Shown one piece after another: positions 42,832 to 55,488 of a DNA stretch of 64,000 nucleotides (the stretch's first letter is position 1; the number at the start of each line of letters is the position of its first letter). Both the position numbers and the translations under genes were made by a program. The DNA comes from Phytophthora sp. 'mugwort' (taxonomy: Eukaryota > Oomycota > Peronosporomycetes > Peronosporales > Peronosporaceae). The stretch spans positions 124,001-188,000 of the forward strand of contig JAUCEF010000017.1 in NCBI GenBank assembly GCA_033558025.1, given 5' to 3'. The notes below the pieces were generated by a model. It ran no database searches and had not been told where the DNA came from. It was given only the letters and a program-made list of their open reading frames with translations.

Positions 42832-44336
42832 ATGTCGTCCAGCGCGGAACTCTCCAGCTCTTCAGATGCGTCACTAGCATGCTCAAGCTCCTCGGATCTT
42901 CAGGACGATATGTCCAGCTCCACATTGGCGCTTCTCACAGTCTCCGACCTGCCTTCCTCGTCTCAGAATGACGTCGCGAATGTGGCCACTACCGCGCTGC
43001 ATCTGGAGCGGTACGCGTCCGAGTTGTTGCTGTGGCTGCAGCGCTCGCACGCAGCGGCTCTGGCCGACGACGCACTCTTCTTCTTTGAGACGAGGCATCC
43101 GGAGCTTCTGGATGACCTGCCGCTGCTATTCGCGTGGCTCTCGCTCTTCCTGGCGCAGCATGAGGGTGCGACCGGCGTTCAGGCGGCAGCCGTCGCGGCG
43201 CGCGCCGTACGACAGCTCGACAGCTCCGGGGATATCGCGGCCGTAGCCGAGCAGTTTGCGCTCAAGAGCGCACTCACACTGCTGTACTGGAAGCACGAGA
43301 GTGACCGGCAGCAACAGCAGCTGAGCGACCAGAGGACAGACGAAAGCGACGTCGTGGAGACCAGACCCCGAGCCGCATTCCAAGACGAGAAGGGACTGTT
43401 GCGGTGGCTGCTGGATCGCAGAGACGTGTCGCTCACGAGACAAGACATTATCGACCACGTGCTGGAGGAGTATCCGGTCTTCGCGGCCTCCAAGAGCGCG
43501 GCGGCACTTAAGGTCTGGACGGCCAGATTCCTCAAGAAGCACATCGCCCCACACTCGCTGCTGGTGCCGGCGCCTCCAGCGCAGCATATGAGTATGGACA
43601 TCGATGCGGTTTCTACTGACGCCCCAAGGACGTCCGTGGAAACGCACAAGGACGCAGCGGCGGACGTGGTGGCGGTTGAGGTGACGACGTCGAGTCCGAC
43701 GCCGCTGCTATTGTCTCAGTCCAAGTCTTTGGAAGGAGATGAAGCTGCGACATCGGAGACAGAAGAAGGAGCTGATGTTTCAATGCCGCAACACACAGGA
43801 AAACGTCGTTCGTGCTCGGGCCGCTACATGCTCTTTTCGAACGAGTTCAAGCTGCAGGCAGTGAACATGTTGGACGAAGGCAAAAGTATCTCGGACGTAG
43901 CCGAAGAACTGGGAATCAAGAACCCGAATTGCCTTAATTACTGGAGAAGTATTCGTGACAAACTTGTGACGTCTGAGAGGAAGCGCTTCCGATTAGCTGG
44001 AGGAGGACGACGCAGTAGCTGCTTGTTCGAGGACGAATTGCTTACGTGGGTCAGTGAACGACATCAACAAGGCCAAGGTTTGTACTGTGGTGGAGCTTGA
44101 GGCTTTGCGATTGTGTCGATACTAACTGTGCTATGGTTTGTGCTATTTGTTCGATGCTAGGCACCGATGTCAAGGCTGTGCTAGAGTACATGAGGCAGTA
44201 TCACTCATCCTTCACAGATGGCAAGAAGGAGCCGACGCTACGCAAATGGATCCTGCGCTTCTTCAAACGCTGTTGGCGAGCTCCATCCACGTCCATAGAC
44301 TCACAAGATGCAGAAAAGTCGTATATATTTGTCTAA
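42832..44336 (+). CDS. psq/Brinker-type HTH protein with three repeated helical modules (473 aa)
   Basis: Exons 42,832-44,077 and 44,161-44,336 are joined by an 83-nt GTTTGT...GATGCTAG intron and close to 473 codons. A psq/transposase-like HTH occupies about residues 325-385: FSNEFKLQAVNMLDEGKSIS, DVAEELGIKNPNCLNYWRSI and KRFRLAGGGRRSS. Around it a module of about 50 residues occurs three times. The copies run from ELLLWLQRSH to LFAWLSLFLAQHE, from LLRWLLDRRD to LKVWTARFLKKH, and from LLTWVSERHQ to LRKWILRFFKRC. The last spans the intron. The module resembles CENP-B/Tc5-type HTH units. The protein is likely a DNA-binding regulator, possibly derived from a pogo/Tc5-like transposase, without a DDE domain. 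Only 72 bp separate it from the dynein gene downstream. Confidence 0.78.
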
Positions 44337-44408
44337 GGAGGTCGAAATAATGGCCGTTTGGACTGTTGAAAAGGCGGGTGGTGCAGATCCTTGGTTGATC
44401 CAGGCTGA

Positions 44409-47400
44409 ATGGAGACGTCACGTGCCAGATCAGCGCAACGACGACAGCTAAAAGCATCAGCGCGAGCTCAGGACAACGCCTCGGAGGCATTCAACCCGCT
44501 GATAATGACACAGCGTCGAACGACTGAGCCATTAGTCAATCGATTGTACTTGAACTGGCAGTCCATTCCAGTGCCAAAGAGAGCGAAATTGTACTCACCG
44601 TTGGCACAGGTACCTCATGCCGAAAAGACCAACAAGCAGACAGCGCTGTCAAGCACGAGTTCAAGCTCGAACAAGCAGATCTTGTTGCCCATTGAGCCAT
44701 CAAAAAGTGTTACATTGTCAGCACGAAAGCTGCTGCAGACCGATGCCGTTGCTGTAGCCATTTTTACGCAGAGTATGATTGATACGCAGTGCGTAAAGAG
44801 GAACGAGAGTCTGACCCGATCTCTGGTGCTCATTTGTTGTGTAGAATACGCTGCGAAAGACCTTCTGATGCGGTATATACTCCAGGTTATTCGCACGGGA
44901 GTTCCAGTGCGGAGATCCGAAATCCCTCGTGGCAAACGTACGCACTTATTTAACGTTTCTTAGGTGAGTTCTCTACCGTTAACGCTCTTGTATTTCTTGT
45001 CCTTGTAGATGTTCAGCGAAGAGTGCAGCTAGAAGAAGACGTGCTTTATCTTGTGCCTTGTGTATCGCCACCTTGCGGCTTCCGAAATGTATACTGGCTG
45101 ACTTTCGCGGACGAAGACACAGTCCTTCGACATGGCCACGCCGAGTACTTCACGCTGAGTTGTCACGGGTTCACACGCTTCAAAGGCGGTCAAGGCGTCG
45201 AATTTTCCGACTTAGCCGCCTGGGTGGACGAAAAGCGCGCGTTCGACCACATGACGAGCATGAAGGGCCTCGAACGCATCCAGCAGATGATTTTCTTCTT
45301 CTCGTGGAAACGTCAAGCATCTCAGCGACGACTTTATCGCGTTCGGGAGCGATTGGCCTCCAGTCTTTTCACTTGTCATCCACTTGCTGGTCCCTTGCTG
45401 ATGGACGTGCGTGGGGTCTGCATTGCGATCGAACAGGAAGCAGAACGTGAATACATTGAGACTGACACGAGCTACACACTGGAGCGACTTGCTCAGATCC
45501 ATGGGGAGCGTGTTTGTGCTGCAAAAACTACGATCGCTAGGAAGATTCACTCACTTTGTGTAGCGATAAGTGACGCTATCCGAGATATTTCGCGATCCAA
45601 ACAAGGTCAAGAATGTACTTACGTTATCACAGACCATGAAGCATTCAGCAAGGCGCTTCGATTCTCTAGTCTTCGTGACCGGATGTTCACTTTCTTACGT
45701 CTCGTGGATTGTCACGTAGCTGAGGCTGTTTACCAGCACGTGACGCTCATTGTACAGGACCTTCGTGCACGAATCTGTGGAGATTTAGCTTCAGTGAGCG
45801 CGGAACAACGAAGCGGGACTTTGTGTTGCTCTGAAATGACTGAGAATCCCAGTAGATCGACGTGTCCAGGTCTATCCTACCTGCGTGTAAACTACTTTAT
45901 CCAAGCACAAAGCAGTGACATGCCACTGGTTGCCGTCCCTGGGTTGTATGTGAGCCTAAAGGATGATGTGGATTTCGAGGGAGACGTCACTTTGGCCACG
46001 ATGCAGTTCGTTCCAGGAAAAAGTGAGGTACTGGAGCTTGTTCATTCCATTCTCTTGAAATACTGCGTAGCTATGGATGAACTCCCTCGAGTCCTGACTC
46101 ACAAGCTATTCCAACATATACTTACCCCATTTGTGCCTTCCATCGGACGTGAATTTGCTGATACTTTACTCAAGCCCGCGCACTTAGTACTGGAAAGTTA
46201 CGAACCTCAACTCCGAGCAATGCGTCGTGCACTGGACATGCACTGTCGACGTCTCGGGATCCTTCAACAGGAGCATTTACGGTGCATTCGAGCTATCAAA
46301 ATTGCAGAGAAGGAGTCGCCCAGTGCGACTACGAAACACGAGACGATAACGGTGCTCACTGGAGAGGAAGAAGACGACAATCGACTCCCAGAACTCCCGG
46401 ACTTGTCTAGTAGTGCTGCAGTCTATGAATTAGCACAGAAAACGTGGTGTCGACTTGTTCAGTATGCGAATTGTGCAGCTCCGATGCTTCAAGTGGGCTA
46501 TTTGCTACTGGATCAACGCTCGTTTGTCACGAGACTGCGTCGTCACGTCTCAAAGCGAGTAGCCGAGATGGAGGAGGCTTTGCCATGGATCTACCAGCAC
46601 TTTTTGTCAAGTCTTTTGGCTGATGTGGATGGGAAAATTGACAAAGTGACCACAATTCCCACGAATTTGACCGAAGCGAGCACGTGGCTAGTGCACGTTT
46701 CGTCCATGATGACGACTCACCCGTTCCGACAGCGACTCGACATGAAGATTGCAAACCTTGCACGTCTTCGGATACTTATCAAAGAACGTGGTTTGAACAC
46801 GCTGGAGCCAGAAATGCAACAGACAATTCGGAAGCTTGAATTGACGTGGGAATCTGTGATTGAGACACTGTTAATGTGTTTGGAGCGAGTCGAAGAGAGA
46901 GGAAGCGAACATCGTCGTAGTGTCCACGCTGTACTCACGAAATTTGACGAGTATATTACTGGCCAACTGCAGGTTAGTATCAAGACATTTGAAGAACTTC
47001 CTTCTGGCTGTGAAGAAGAGAAGAGAGAGACCCATACACACACTGACAAATCAGTGAAGGAAGATTTAGTACAGCAGCTTGAAGACCTCGTGGCGATGGA
47101 CATGGAGAGGAAGAACGTGGTACAGCAATTTGAAGAGTATGATCGCGAACATCGAGTCCTTATGGACATGCCACCACTCCAACAACCTGTGTGGACGTCG
47201 TCTCTTTCCAGTACGAGCTCAGAGTCTCTATCAGCTGTGAGTTTGACAGAGAAACTCCCGAGTGAATTGCTGCTGCTGTACATCATCACGTCACTGGAAC
47301 TCCGACATTGGTATGATACGTGGAAGAAGATGCAGAACAAATGGATCGAGTCGCCATTAACAAGCGTACATCCAGGAACGATGATTAACCGGATAAAGCA

Positions 47401-50400
47401 GTTCCGTCGGCGTCTGGGAGATGCTTCTTCTCGGCTTTCACGGTTGTCCTCGGTGCTTTTGCGGACACTTCCACTTGAACAGAACGCACAGAATACTCCA
47501 CAAGGTCAAGACGAAGACTTGAAGGAGTGTGCGACGTTCACAAAGAAAGATTTCGAGCTCATGCGAGTGTTTGACAGCAGTATCGAGGAAATGCTCAACT
47601 GTAATCGCATCTTTCAGGCGATCAGTGGAGGCTTTTCGGACGCTAGATGGACAAGAATGAACCAGCTACTGAATGCGAAGAACAGTGCAGATAACAGAAG
47701 CTGCTTTACGCTGCGGTTGATGAAGGAAAAGTGTGGTGCGGATCGAATTGACGCGTTCTTCGACATGTGCGACGAATGCATCGTAGAAGCCAAATTTCGT
47801 GTGAAATTCGAGCAGATTCGACAGCGATTGACTCGGATTGAGGTTCGAGTGGACGAGACAAACTATAGTGTGAGGTGTGAAGGCATCGCACTAGCGCTGA
47901 GCGAGCTGGACGAGATCGCGGTCGAGCTGAAACTTTGTCTTTTCGGCCAGAATCCAGAGCTGCAGCGGTGTCTCGAAGTGCAAACTGACCTGGAACGGAA
48001 AATAGCGGTGTGTCAACACATTTTGTCGTACCAGAAGCACTGGCGACTGCGATGTGAAGCCACGAAGCTACACGAGATCGATGAATTCTTCTCGAAACGC
48101 TTCAGCGGTGGGGGGGTTGTCGTAACTCGAAGTCGCAAATCTCTACCAAAAGTTGAATCAAAGCAAGAGCAGACAGTGTGGCAAGCGTTTGTGGATGCAA
48201 GTCACGCCTGGAGTGATCGACTTCGTCGTCTCTTGTTCATGCGTCCTCAAGTTGAACAAGTGACGAATCAACGCTCGTTTCTAGGGAAAAAAACCGCAAT
48301 AGCGACGGCAGTGTCAACGCCATTGACAATCCCTCGACGACTGGGCCTCGTATCGAAGTCGGTGGACTGCAATCTTAACGACGTCATGGAAAGCTTTCAA
48401 GACTTTGATTTTGAAGCGAATTTGATGGCTTGTGAGCGAGGAATTGAACTCGTTCAGCACTATCTCGAATCCGTACGAGAAAAGACCCCGCGATTGTATT
48501 TGTTGGACGAGACGACGATGCTTCGCCTGCTGCTACGGGACTCGGACGTCTACCAACTGCATCAAACACTCGCCATTTGCTTCCCTCGTGTGCCTCGTTT
48601 CGCAATTTCTCGTGCTGCGAGTCGCGTCGGAGCTACCGTCGAAGTCTTTAACAAACCGGAATCGTCCTCTCTTGAGCCATCCGTGCGGGCCAGTAACAAC
48701 GAGAAAACGCTTGTCATTCTGGGACTCGAAGGGATGCGAACAAAGGTTGATATGATGGAGAAAAGTGGATTCTTTCGTCTTCCTGTGGCGAAAATCGGTC
48801 GCGTCAAGTTTTGGTTCACGCGGCTGGAGGAGGAAATGGCGTCGATGGTGTTAACAGATCTGAAGCGTGCGTTTGAATGGGTCACACACGACGTGGACAG
48901 CTCGGACTATGACAAACTTCTACCTCAGTCTATTGTCACTGCGTCTGGGCTTCGATTCACTTATGACATAAACCACGCGCTTCAGCTACCCAGTGAACGA
49001 CTACTTCCACTCCAGCAAGCTCTTAATCGACGACTGGAAGACCTTGTAGCGATGCGACGTACTGACAAAAGTGCGTGGAGCTCCGTTCGATTGGAAAACC
49101 TCATTGTGCTCAGTGCGATGCAAGCCGAAGTGGCTCGCTACGTCTTGGAAATGATCGAGCAAGGGCAGTCAGAAGACGCAGCATTCTTTTGGAGTATGCA
49201 GTTCCAAACTCGAGCGTTTGTGGAGATTAATACAGCTACCAGTAACTCAATTGTGCCTGGGAAACAGGGGAAAGTGGAGAGGAACGAGGTGTTTCCTACC
49301 AGTTCAGACTTCCCGACAGTATCGTCTTCTAAAGACAGTGAACAATTGACAAACTTGACTGTATATTGTCAAGTTGCTCACCTAGAGATACCATTGGGTC
49401 AAGAATTTGTAGGGTGGAGCAGACTTGCCGTCTTGTCACCATTCATGCAGCGCTGCTCGTACGCGCTCTTTAGTGCGCTGAGGATGCACCACACAGCGCT
49501 CGTAGTGCCATATCGTGCTGATCAGGCTGGAGCTGACCCTGTCTCGTTGCTCTGGAGCATTTCCCAGCTCCTATTGAGACCATACGTCGAGTTTTCTTGC
49601 CATCCCAGCGCCGGGATGACCACCATTCATCACCTTAAGAGTCTGATGAGTGCGACGTCCAAACTCAATGGATTTCTCGTCGTCCGGCATCTACTACAGC
49701 TCTCAGCTGGGATGATTGGAGTGATACAAGAAGAAATGTTAAAGCAATTCCATCTATCTGCTCGAGTGGGTACGCACTATCAGCAACAAACGGTGGCAAA
49801 CTCGCTTGTGCTTCCTCGTCATAATGGCGGAATGTCGTACGGAGCTAGCGCAGTCTTTATCTCGTTGGATTCTTCCAAAGAGCTGGACCAAAGTGGCTTG
49901 ATTCGGTCCATACAAACGCAATTCCGTGCGGTTGCTGTCTCTCGACCGGCTATCAAGTATCTTGTCGAGTGTTTGCTCCTCGTGGATGGCTTCCTGCCTG
50001 AACAGACTCGAGAACTCCACGTTATTGAAGCTTTGGAGGCGATTGAGGCTGAAGAAACTGGACCAATTGGTGCGTTCAACGTCGAGTTGTTGATCTCACG
50101 AATAATCCAAGAAGCAAAGCGTCTGAGGCACCAATATCGAGTCGTGTGGACTAGTACGGACAATTTGACTGTCAATAAGCCAGAGATTTGTGAAGGACAG
50201 TGCGTCTTTCGTCGAGCTTTTGACTTGACAATTAAAACATTGTTAACCGAAGAGCAGGAAGATAATAGTGGCTCATCAATGGATCGTGTGAATACACTAC
50301 TGGCTCGTGTGTTCCCGTTATCTACGAGGTGCAGACTCGTGACCAGACACAAAGGAGACGAAGAAGCGGTCGCTGCTGCTGTGACGATCTACCTGGAGAA

Positions 50401-53400
50401 CGCGTACGCTCTTCCAACGGATTGCGATCAGTTTGAGCTCATTATGGAGCTCTGGCGTGCTCTCCAGACGTTCCCAGCAGCGTTGGTGTATGGATCTCCA
50501 GGTAGTGGGAAAACCACGTGCATTACGGCGTTATATCGTGCTCTTGTGGCGCTAGAGTTGAGTCAACAGAACCAAGAGAATGAGGAAGCAGGTCGCAGAA
50601 ACAGTCACGTCAACTCGTCGCCATCTTTGACGCAAAAGCTTGTGATTCTTAACCCTCAATTACTCACACTAGATCAATTCTACAGCAGCATTGCGAGTTC
50701 ATATGGAGCTCAAGACGACAGCAAAAGGCAGCTAAGCTCGAGCTCGTTCAAGTGGGTTCTGATCGACGGCGAAATTGACGGCGCGATGCTCGACAGGCTA
50801 CTGGAAAGCGACAACCGCGCGTGCTCCTCGGCGTCGTCACTCCCGTCCTACTCAGTTTTGTATCGAAATCAACGCACTAGCGTCATGTCTGGAGAGTATT
50901 CGGACGTTAGTGATCGTCATCGTTTGTTGTTTGAGGTGAATAACATGGCGAACCTGTCGCCGTCTGCACTGGGAAGATGCTGGGCTTTACATGTTCCTGT
51001 CCAGTGTATTACCATCGCTAGTATCATCACTGGATGGCGCTCGAGATGGGAAACTCAGCTCTGTTTCTCACCAGATTCGCGTGGCTTTAAGGCTCTGGCT
51101 GCTGTTTTCAAGATTGTGGACGTTCTCGTGTTGAAAATCTGCGTCCGATTTGCTAGAGAAGAAGCGATTCCTGACGAAGTTGACACGGAGATGACAAATA
51201 CCGTGGGCCTAAAGCTCGGTTGTTTGTCGCTGAATCACATGACGCAAACAGCTCTGAAGATGGTGTCGCTCTGCTGTCTAGAGAACAAGACTTTGCTACA
51301 GGAACTGGCGTACTTGCGTCTGGTGGAACTCGTGGCGTTTGCCGTTCTGTGGGGCTTTGGTGGCCATCTCGCAGGTCCGAGTAAACTCAAGCTGGAAAAT
51401 TATGTGCGAGTCAAGAGCCACGAATACAGCGAAACGAAACATTTGGCAGAGCTGCCACATAGTCTTTTGGATGCCAGACACTTTGAAGACGTCTGGGAGG
51501 AGCTTCTGCCGAGGTTTGCGACCTCTTTAACCGTTCTACCGGCCTCCAAACCTGAAGCGACGATGGCGAGCGCTTTTGACTCTTCTAGTGGCCAAGTTTT
51601 GGTGCTGATGCCAGCAGCAACTTCGTTGATTCGGGTCTGTACGATGTTGCTTCACTCTTCACGCTCCTTTCTGTTGGTCGGTTCTGCTGCGAGTGGCAAA
51701 ACTTCATTGCTACGCTGGCTTTTACATCGCAATTGCGAGGCTGAAGCAGCAGAAATGAAGATCGAGACGTCGATAGATGAACGACATGGACACGGCATCT
51801 TCGACTGGACACATCTGCCTGCGACATGGTTCCTCCCGTTCGACCAAAACCTCAGTGAAGCAGATTCTCGAGCTAAGATGCGGGAAGAGAGTGCACTGTT
51901 TGCTGGGCGGTCCAAACACTCGTTTGTTTTCTTGGATGACTTGAATACTAGTGAACAAGTAGCTAGTAAGACACAGATGGAGTTTATACGTACAATGTTG
52001 GATCATCGCATAGGATACAGCACCAAATATGGAGGATTTCAACGTGTAGAGAAACACATTGGCGCAGGAATGCGTCTCGATGAGTTTAAGTCAAGGATTC
52101 CTGTGCCACTGGAACGCTTCATTCGCCACTTTGTCGTTGTCAGAGTGCCGACCTACACGCAAAAGGAGCTTTTGAGCGTGTTTCGTGTCAAATTCCAGCA
52201 GTTTTTCAAAGCGGATCTCAATCGAGCAAGTACTGAACGTCAATTATCAGTGGGAGGAGGAATATCCGGCAGTAGTCAGCAGCTTCCACTCGAAGAAGTT
52301 GTCGTTCGGGCCAGTGTCGACTTTTTCGTCGAGATGGCTGCACTCCATCAAATAACGGAGCAAAAATGCCTCTATCTCTTCAATCTTCACCACGTGAACA
52401 TGCTACTGGAACGAACACTCGTCTTCGTGACTGAGATTTCGACCATTAAGAGACTCGACACGAGTCAACGTGCTAGTGAGGGAACGACTCTTATCCAGCT
52501 TGGAAAGACCCATCAAAGTTGGCTGAGCGAGCTGCAGAACATTTTCCTCTCCAATCTACCCATGGAATCTACCAGTCTACAGCTCGTAAGAGTCGACAGC
52601 ATAGTGGAAGCAAATGGTGACGAGATGCCTAGGAAAATCTCGACATTGTTGCATCATTTGAGTGAGAAATACTTCAGCGTAGCATTTCGAGGCACTGGAG
52701 ACGAGAGCGTTCCAGTTTCAGTGGAGGCGCTGTACTTGTTGGTCACGTTTGTTGAACATCACGTGCAGGCTCCTCTTTTGCAGCCTCGTTTGATTCAGCT
52801 ACGAGAATTGCTAACTGAGCACATGACGGCAGCTAACGGAGTCTCTCGACGCTCGTCGGACCAGAAAAAAGGAGTTTCCAGTGTGAATACGTCACCGATT
52901 GAGCTCATTTCAAGTGTTTTGCTGGAAATTGCAGCGGCTTCGGAGGCTGGGGCGAGACTCGACAAGAAAATGAAGACAAGTGGACGGTATTTAAGTGACC
53001 AAGTGACTGCGATCGAGATGAAACTGGTGCTCAGCAGCTCCTGGTGCCTTACTCAAGCGATGCACTTGGTTCATGCTTTAAGTCAGCAGCAACAGGTCGT
53101 TGTGTCATCACGAAATAGTCACTCATTGACACACAAATTGCTGCGGTTTGCGTGTGACGTCCACGGCTTTAAGGTCCGCGTCGTGGAGTCTCCAGCCAGT
53201 TGTGCTCAAACACTAAGAGCTGCTCTAGCGGCTGCAGGAGTCTGTCAAGAACGGGTGGCTCTGTGGATTCAGCAGCGAGATCTTGACCGTAGTTGCAACT
53301 CACACACTAGCGACTTGGTGGCTATTCTCCAGGGGCTTTGTCTGGGAAACTTGCCCTCGTTGGCACTGCTTCCTGGTGGCGAGGAGCTACGTGATGAACT

Positions 53401-54304
53401 GGTTCTCAGCTGCATTCACTCGCGTCAACAGCTTGAGATTGTGACGGAGATGGAGCTCTTGACTGAGTTTCAGCAGCGACTGCGACAGAATTTGCGCCTT
53501 TGCATCTTGGAAGAGAGCGAGGATCATCCTGACGTCGACATGTCGGCCTCAAGGTCGTCTTTGTTACGCTGGATGAAGACGAGACCTTCGTGTCATTGGC
53601 GTCGATTGGAATGGACCGAGTTGGAGCTCCAGCGTCTCGTTCCAGAGGTGACGAAGGCTGCGCTAACGTCTCCAGCGCTTTGTGGAGTCGCTTGGGACTT
53701 GCACCAGACAGCCAAGTACGTCTTACTATGCCAGAAAGTGTATTGGCATCTGATGCGTGCATGTCCTGGGCCAGTGACTTCAACCTCTCAGCTCGACTAT
53801 TTGTTATCATTCCTGCTTCACGTCATTGTCACGTATCAAGGCAGACTCCAGTGCCACAAACAGAACCTAGCGCGTCGTAGTACTGCCTTGGAGACGTTGG
53901 AGTTTACTAGAGACAAGGTGGTGCCTAGACTGGAACGTTTCAAGCTGACGTTGGAGCTTCAGTCGACGAAAATTGATAGCGAAGTTGAGATATTTTTGAC
54001 TCGTCAGCAACAAACTGACATGGAACCGGAGAGCAGCTTCGAGTTAATTGTTGCTCCCGTTGTGGAGGAAGAGCGATGGACATTGTGTTCACACTATGAC
54101 GAACTGATGAGGAGGAAGACTGAGACGAAGCTTCGACTTGAGGAAGTCACACGGTTCCTTACACAGTGGCATCACATGACAGAACGGAGGAACGAGTTAC
54201 TCATTAAATGGACTCGAGATTTAAGTCAGGAAAAGTCTAAGACGCAGTATGAGATCATGAACATAGCGATCGATGGTAGTGCTCAACACGTCTACCACAC
54301 ATAA
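44409..54304 (+). CDS. divergent dynein heavy chain, AAA1 P-loop lost, ends in the stalk (about 3,274 aa)
   Basis: Proposed exons 44,409-44,937 and 45,009-54,304 close in phase (intron GTACGC...CTTGTAG). The exon 1 start is uncertain. A long tail is followed by the linker (about residues 1,300-1,480, e.g. YLLDETTMLRLLLRDSDVYQ and FCFP-like ICFPRVPRFAISRA). AAA1 (about 1,650-1,900) has neither Walker A nor B, with LVVPYRADQAGADPVSLLWS where dyneins have a P-loop. AAA2 keeps VYGSPGSGKTT (nt 50,489) and FKWVLIDGEIDGAMLDRLLE. AAA3 keeps VGSAASGKTS (nt 51,677) and FVFLDDLN. AAA4 is degenerate (VVVSSRNSHSLTHKLL). A coiled coil starts near residue 3,120 and the frame stops at VYHT. The microtubule-binding domain, AAA5, AAA6 and C-terminus are missing. 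AAA1 drives motility, so this is no ordinary motor. DNHD1-like proteins are the nearest analogue. Confidence 0.8.
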
Positions 54305-55467
54305 CGAGATGAGCGGCACCGATATCAACATCGAGCATAAGCTACTCCCATCCGATCCAGTGCATTTTAATATCAGCAGCTCGTTTTTGATGGAACTACG
54401 TCATTCATCGGCTCCAATTACAATGGAGTGCTGATGAACGATCGCTTCATCAAAGAGCAGACTGTGACCGCATCGAGCGTTGAATAGATATCTTCTCGTT
54501 TACTTAAGAAAACAAAATCGTGTGATCATTTTATTTTTTCTTGGATTGCTAAATTCTTTTAGTTTTGTGTTCAACCAATCGCAGATGTAAATTTGGTGAC
54601 AACCACACTGCGATGGCGAAACCTCACGAAGACGTGCTTACGCGGCTCGTGCGCGACTTACAAACGAAGAAGACTTTATGCCACGTCAAGGACTATCCTG
54701 GAGTGAAGCTGAAGCAGTTGAATCATCACGTAGAGAATCACGGACCATTGGTAAACCCCGTTTTTGGCGAGCAGCCGGCGTTCTTCATCGACGAAGGATA
54801 CTTCACGCCCTATCGAATGGTCGTGTACGGCAACGAGAAGGTGGTGACCAAGATTTCACAGCTTCTTGGTAATTGGTCAATGTGGTCTGGAAGCAGAGGC
54901 AGAGTGACAACCTCGCAAGGCGCGTTTGTTATGGAGCAGCGGCCGGGATCGAGGCCCAAAGTCAGAATGCCCGACGTGGCATACACACCGCGAGATGATG
55001 ACAGGAATATGTCTCGTCAACAAGTGTGGACTTACCGTGGCGAGCCTTATGTCCCCACCTTCGTTGTTGAGATTGATAAGCTCTCTGGTGAAGGCTCTCA
55101 ACGCAGCGCTCTCGATCGAAAGATGCGAGATGAATTTTTCCAGCACGGCGTACAGTTGGGTTGGCTGATTGACCCACGCCCAGACTTTCGGCGGATGTAT
55201 GAGTACTATATCGATGACAATGGAGACGTGCAATGCTCTGACAACACTGCATGGAGAGATCTTGACGGTGATGATATTCTCCCTGGATTCACTCTTGTCA
55301 GTACTGATTTGGATATGGTCTTGAACCAGGATTCGGGTTCATCGTCAGAAGATGAAGTTGATCTGGTGTGTCCCTATCCAAGATGCAACGAGCAATTCAG
55401 TTCGCCTGGTTCATGTGCTGCTCATGTTGAATGGCACCGCGCTGAGCGCGCTCGACAGAGGTTTTTA
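53903..55467 (+). repeat. left arm of a 1,565-bp inverted repeat
   Basis: The reverse complement of 60,251-61,815 matches this stretch without a gap: every paired position sums to 115,718. Checked anchors are the arm edge, the dynein stop (54,304/61,414), the Uma2 region and the TTTTTA end. All protein-coding parts translate identically and the intergenic 54,305-54,600 reads the same. The arm holds the last 402 bp of the dynein frame, the intergenic region and the Uma2 gene except its last codons. Confidence 0.92.
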
Positions 55468-55488
55468 GCCAAGCGTGAGAACTCATAG
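54613..55488 (+). CDS. Uma2-type PD-(D/E)XK nuclease-like protein with C2H2 finger, copy 1 (291 aa)
   Basis: One intact exon from the ATG at 54,613. Residues about 60-200 match the Uma2 (DUF820) restriction-endonuclease-like fold. VRMPDVAYTPRDD gives the catalytic Asp (near 120), TFVVEIDKLSGEG the acidic strand (Glu near 153), and ALDRKMRDEFFQHGVQLGWL with IDPRPDF the helix and closing strand typical of the family (D...K..E...G....W.IDP). Residues about 250-276 form one C2H2 finger (CPYPRCNEQFSSPGSCAAHV followed by EWH), after an acidic linker with SSSEDE. Uma2 proteins abound in cyanobacteria and other bacteria. Zinc-finger versions in oomycetes suggest acquisition followed by adaptation to nuclear DNA. 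Activity is unproven. The gene starts 309 bp after the dynein stop and is duplicated in inverted orientation. Confidence 0.75.
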   Translation: MAKPHEDVLTRLVRDLQTKKTLCHVKDYPGVKLKQLNHHVENHGPLVNPVFGEQPAFFIDEGYFTPYRMVVYGNEKVVTKISQLLGNWSMWSGSRGRVTTSQGAFVMEQRPGSRPKVRMPDVAYTPRDDDRNMSRQQVWTYRGEPYVPTFVVEIDKLSGEGSQRSALDRKMRDEFFQHGVQLGWLIDPRPDFRRMYEYYIDDNGDVQCSDNTAWRDLDGDDILPGFTLVSTDLDMVLNQDSGSSSEDEVDLVCPYPRCNEQFSSPGSCAAHVEWHRAERARQRFLAKRENS

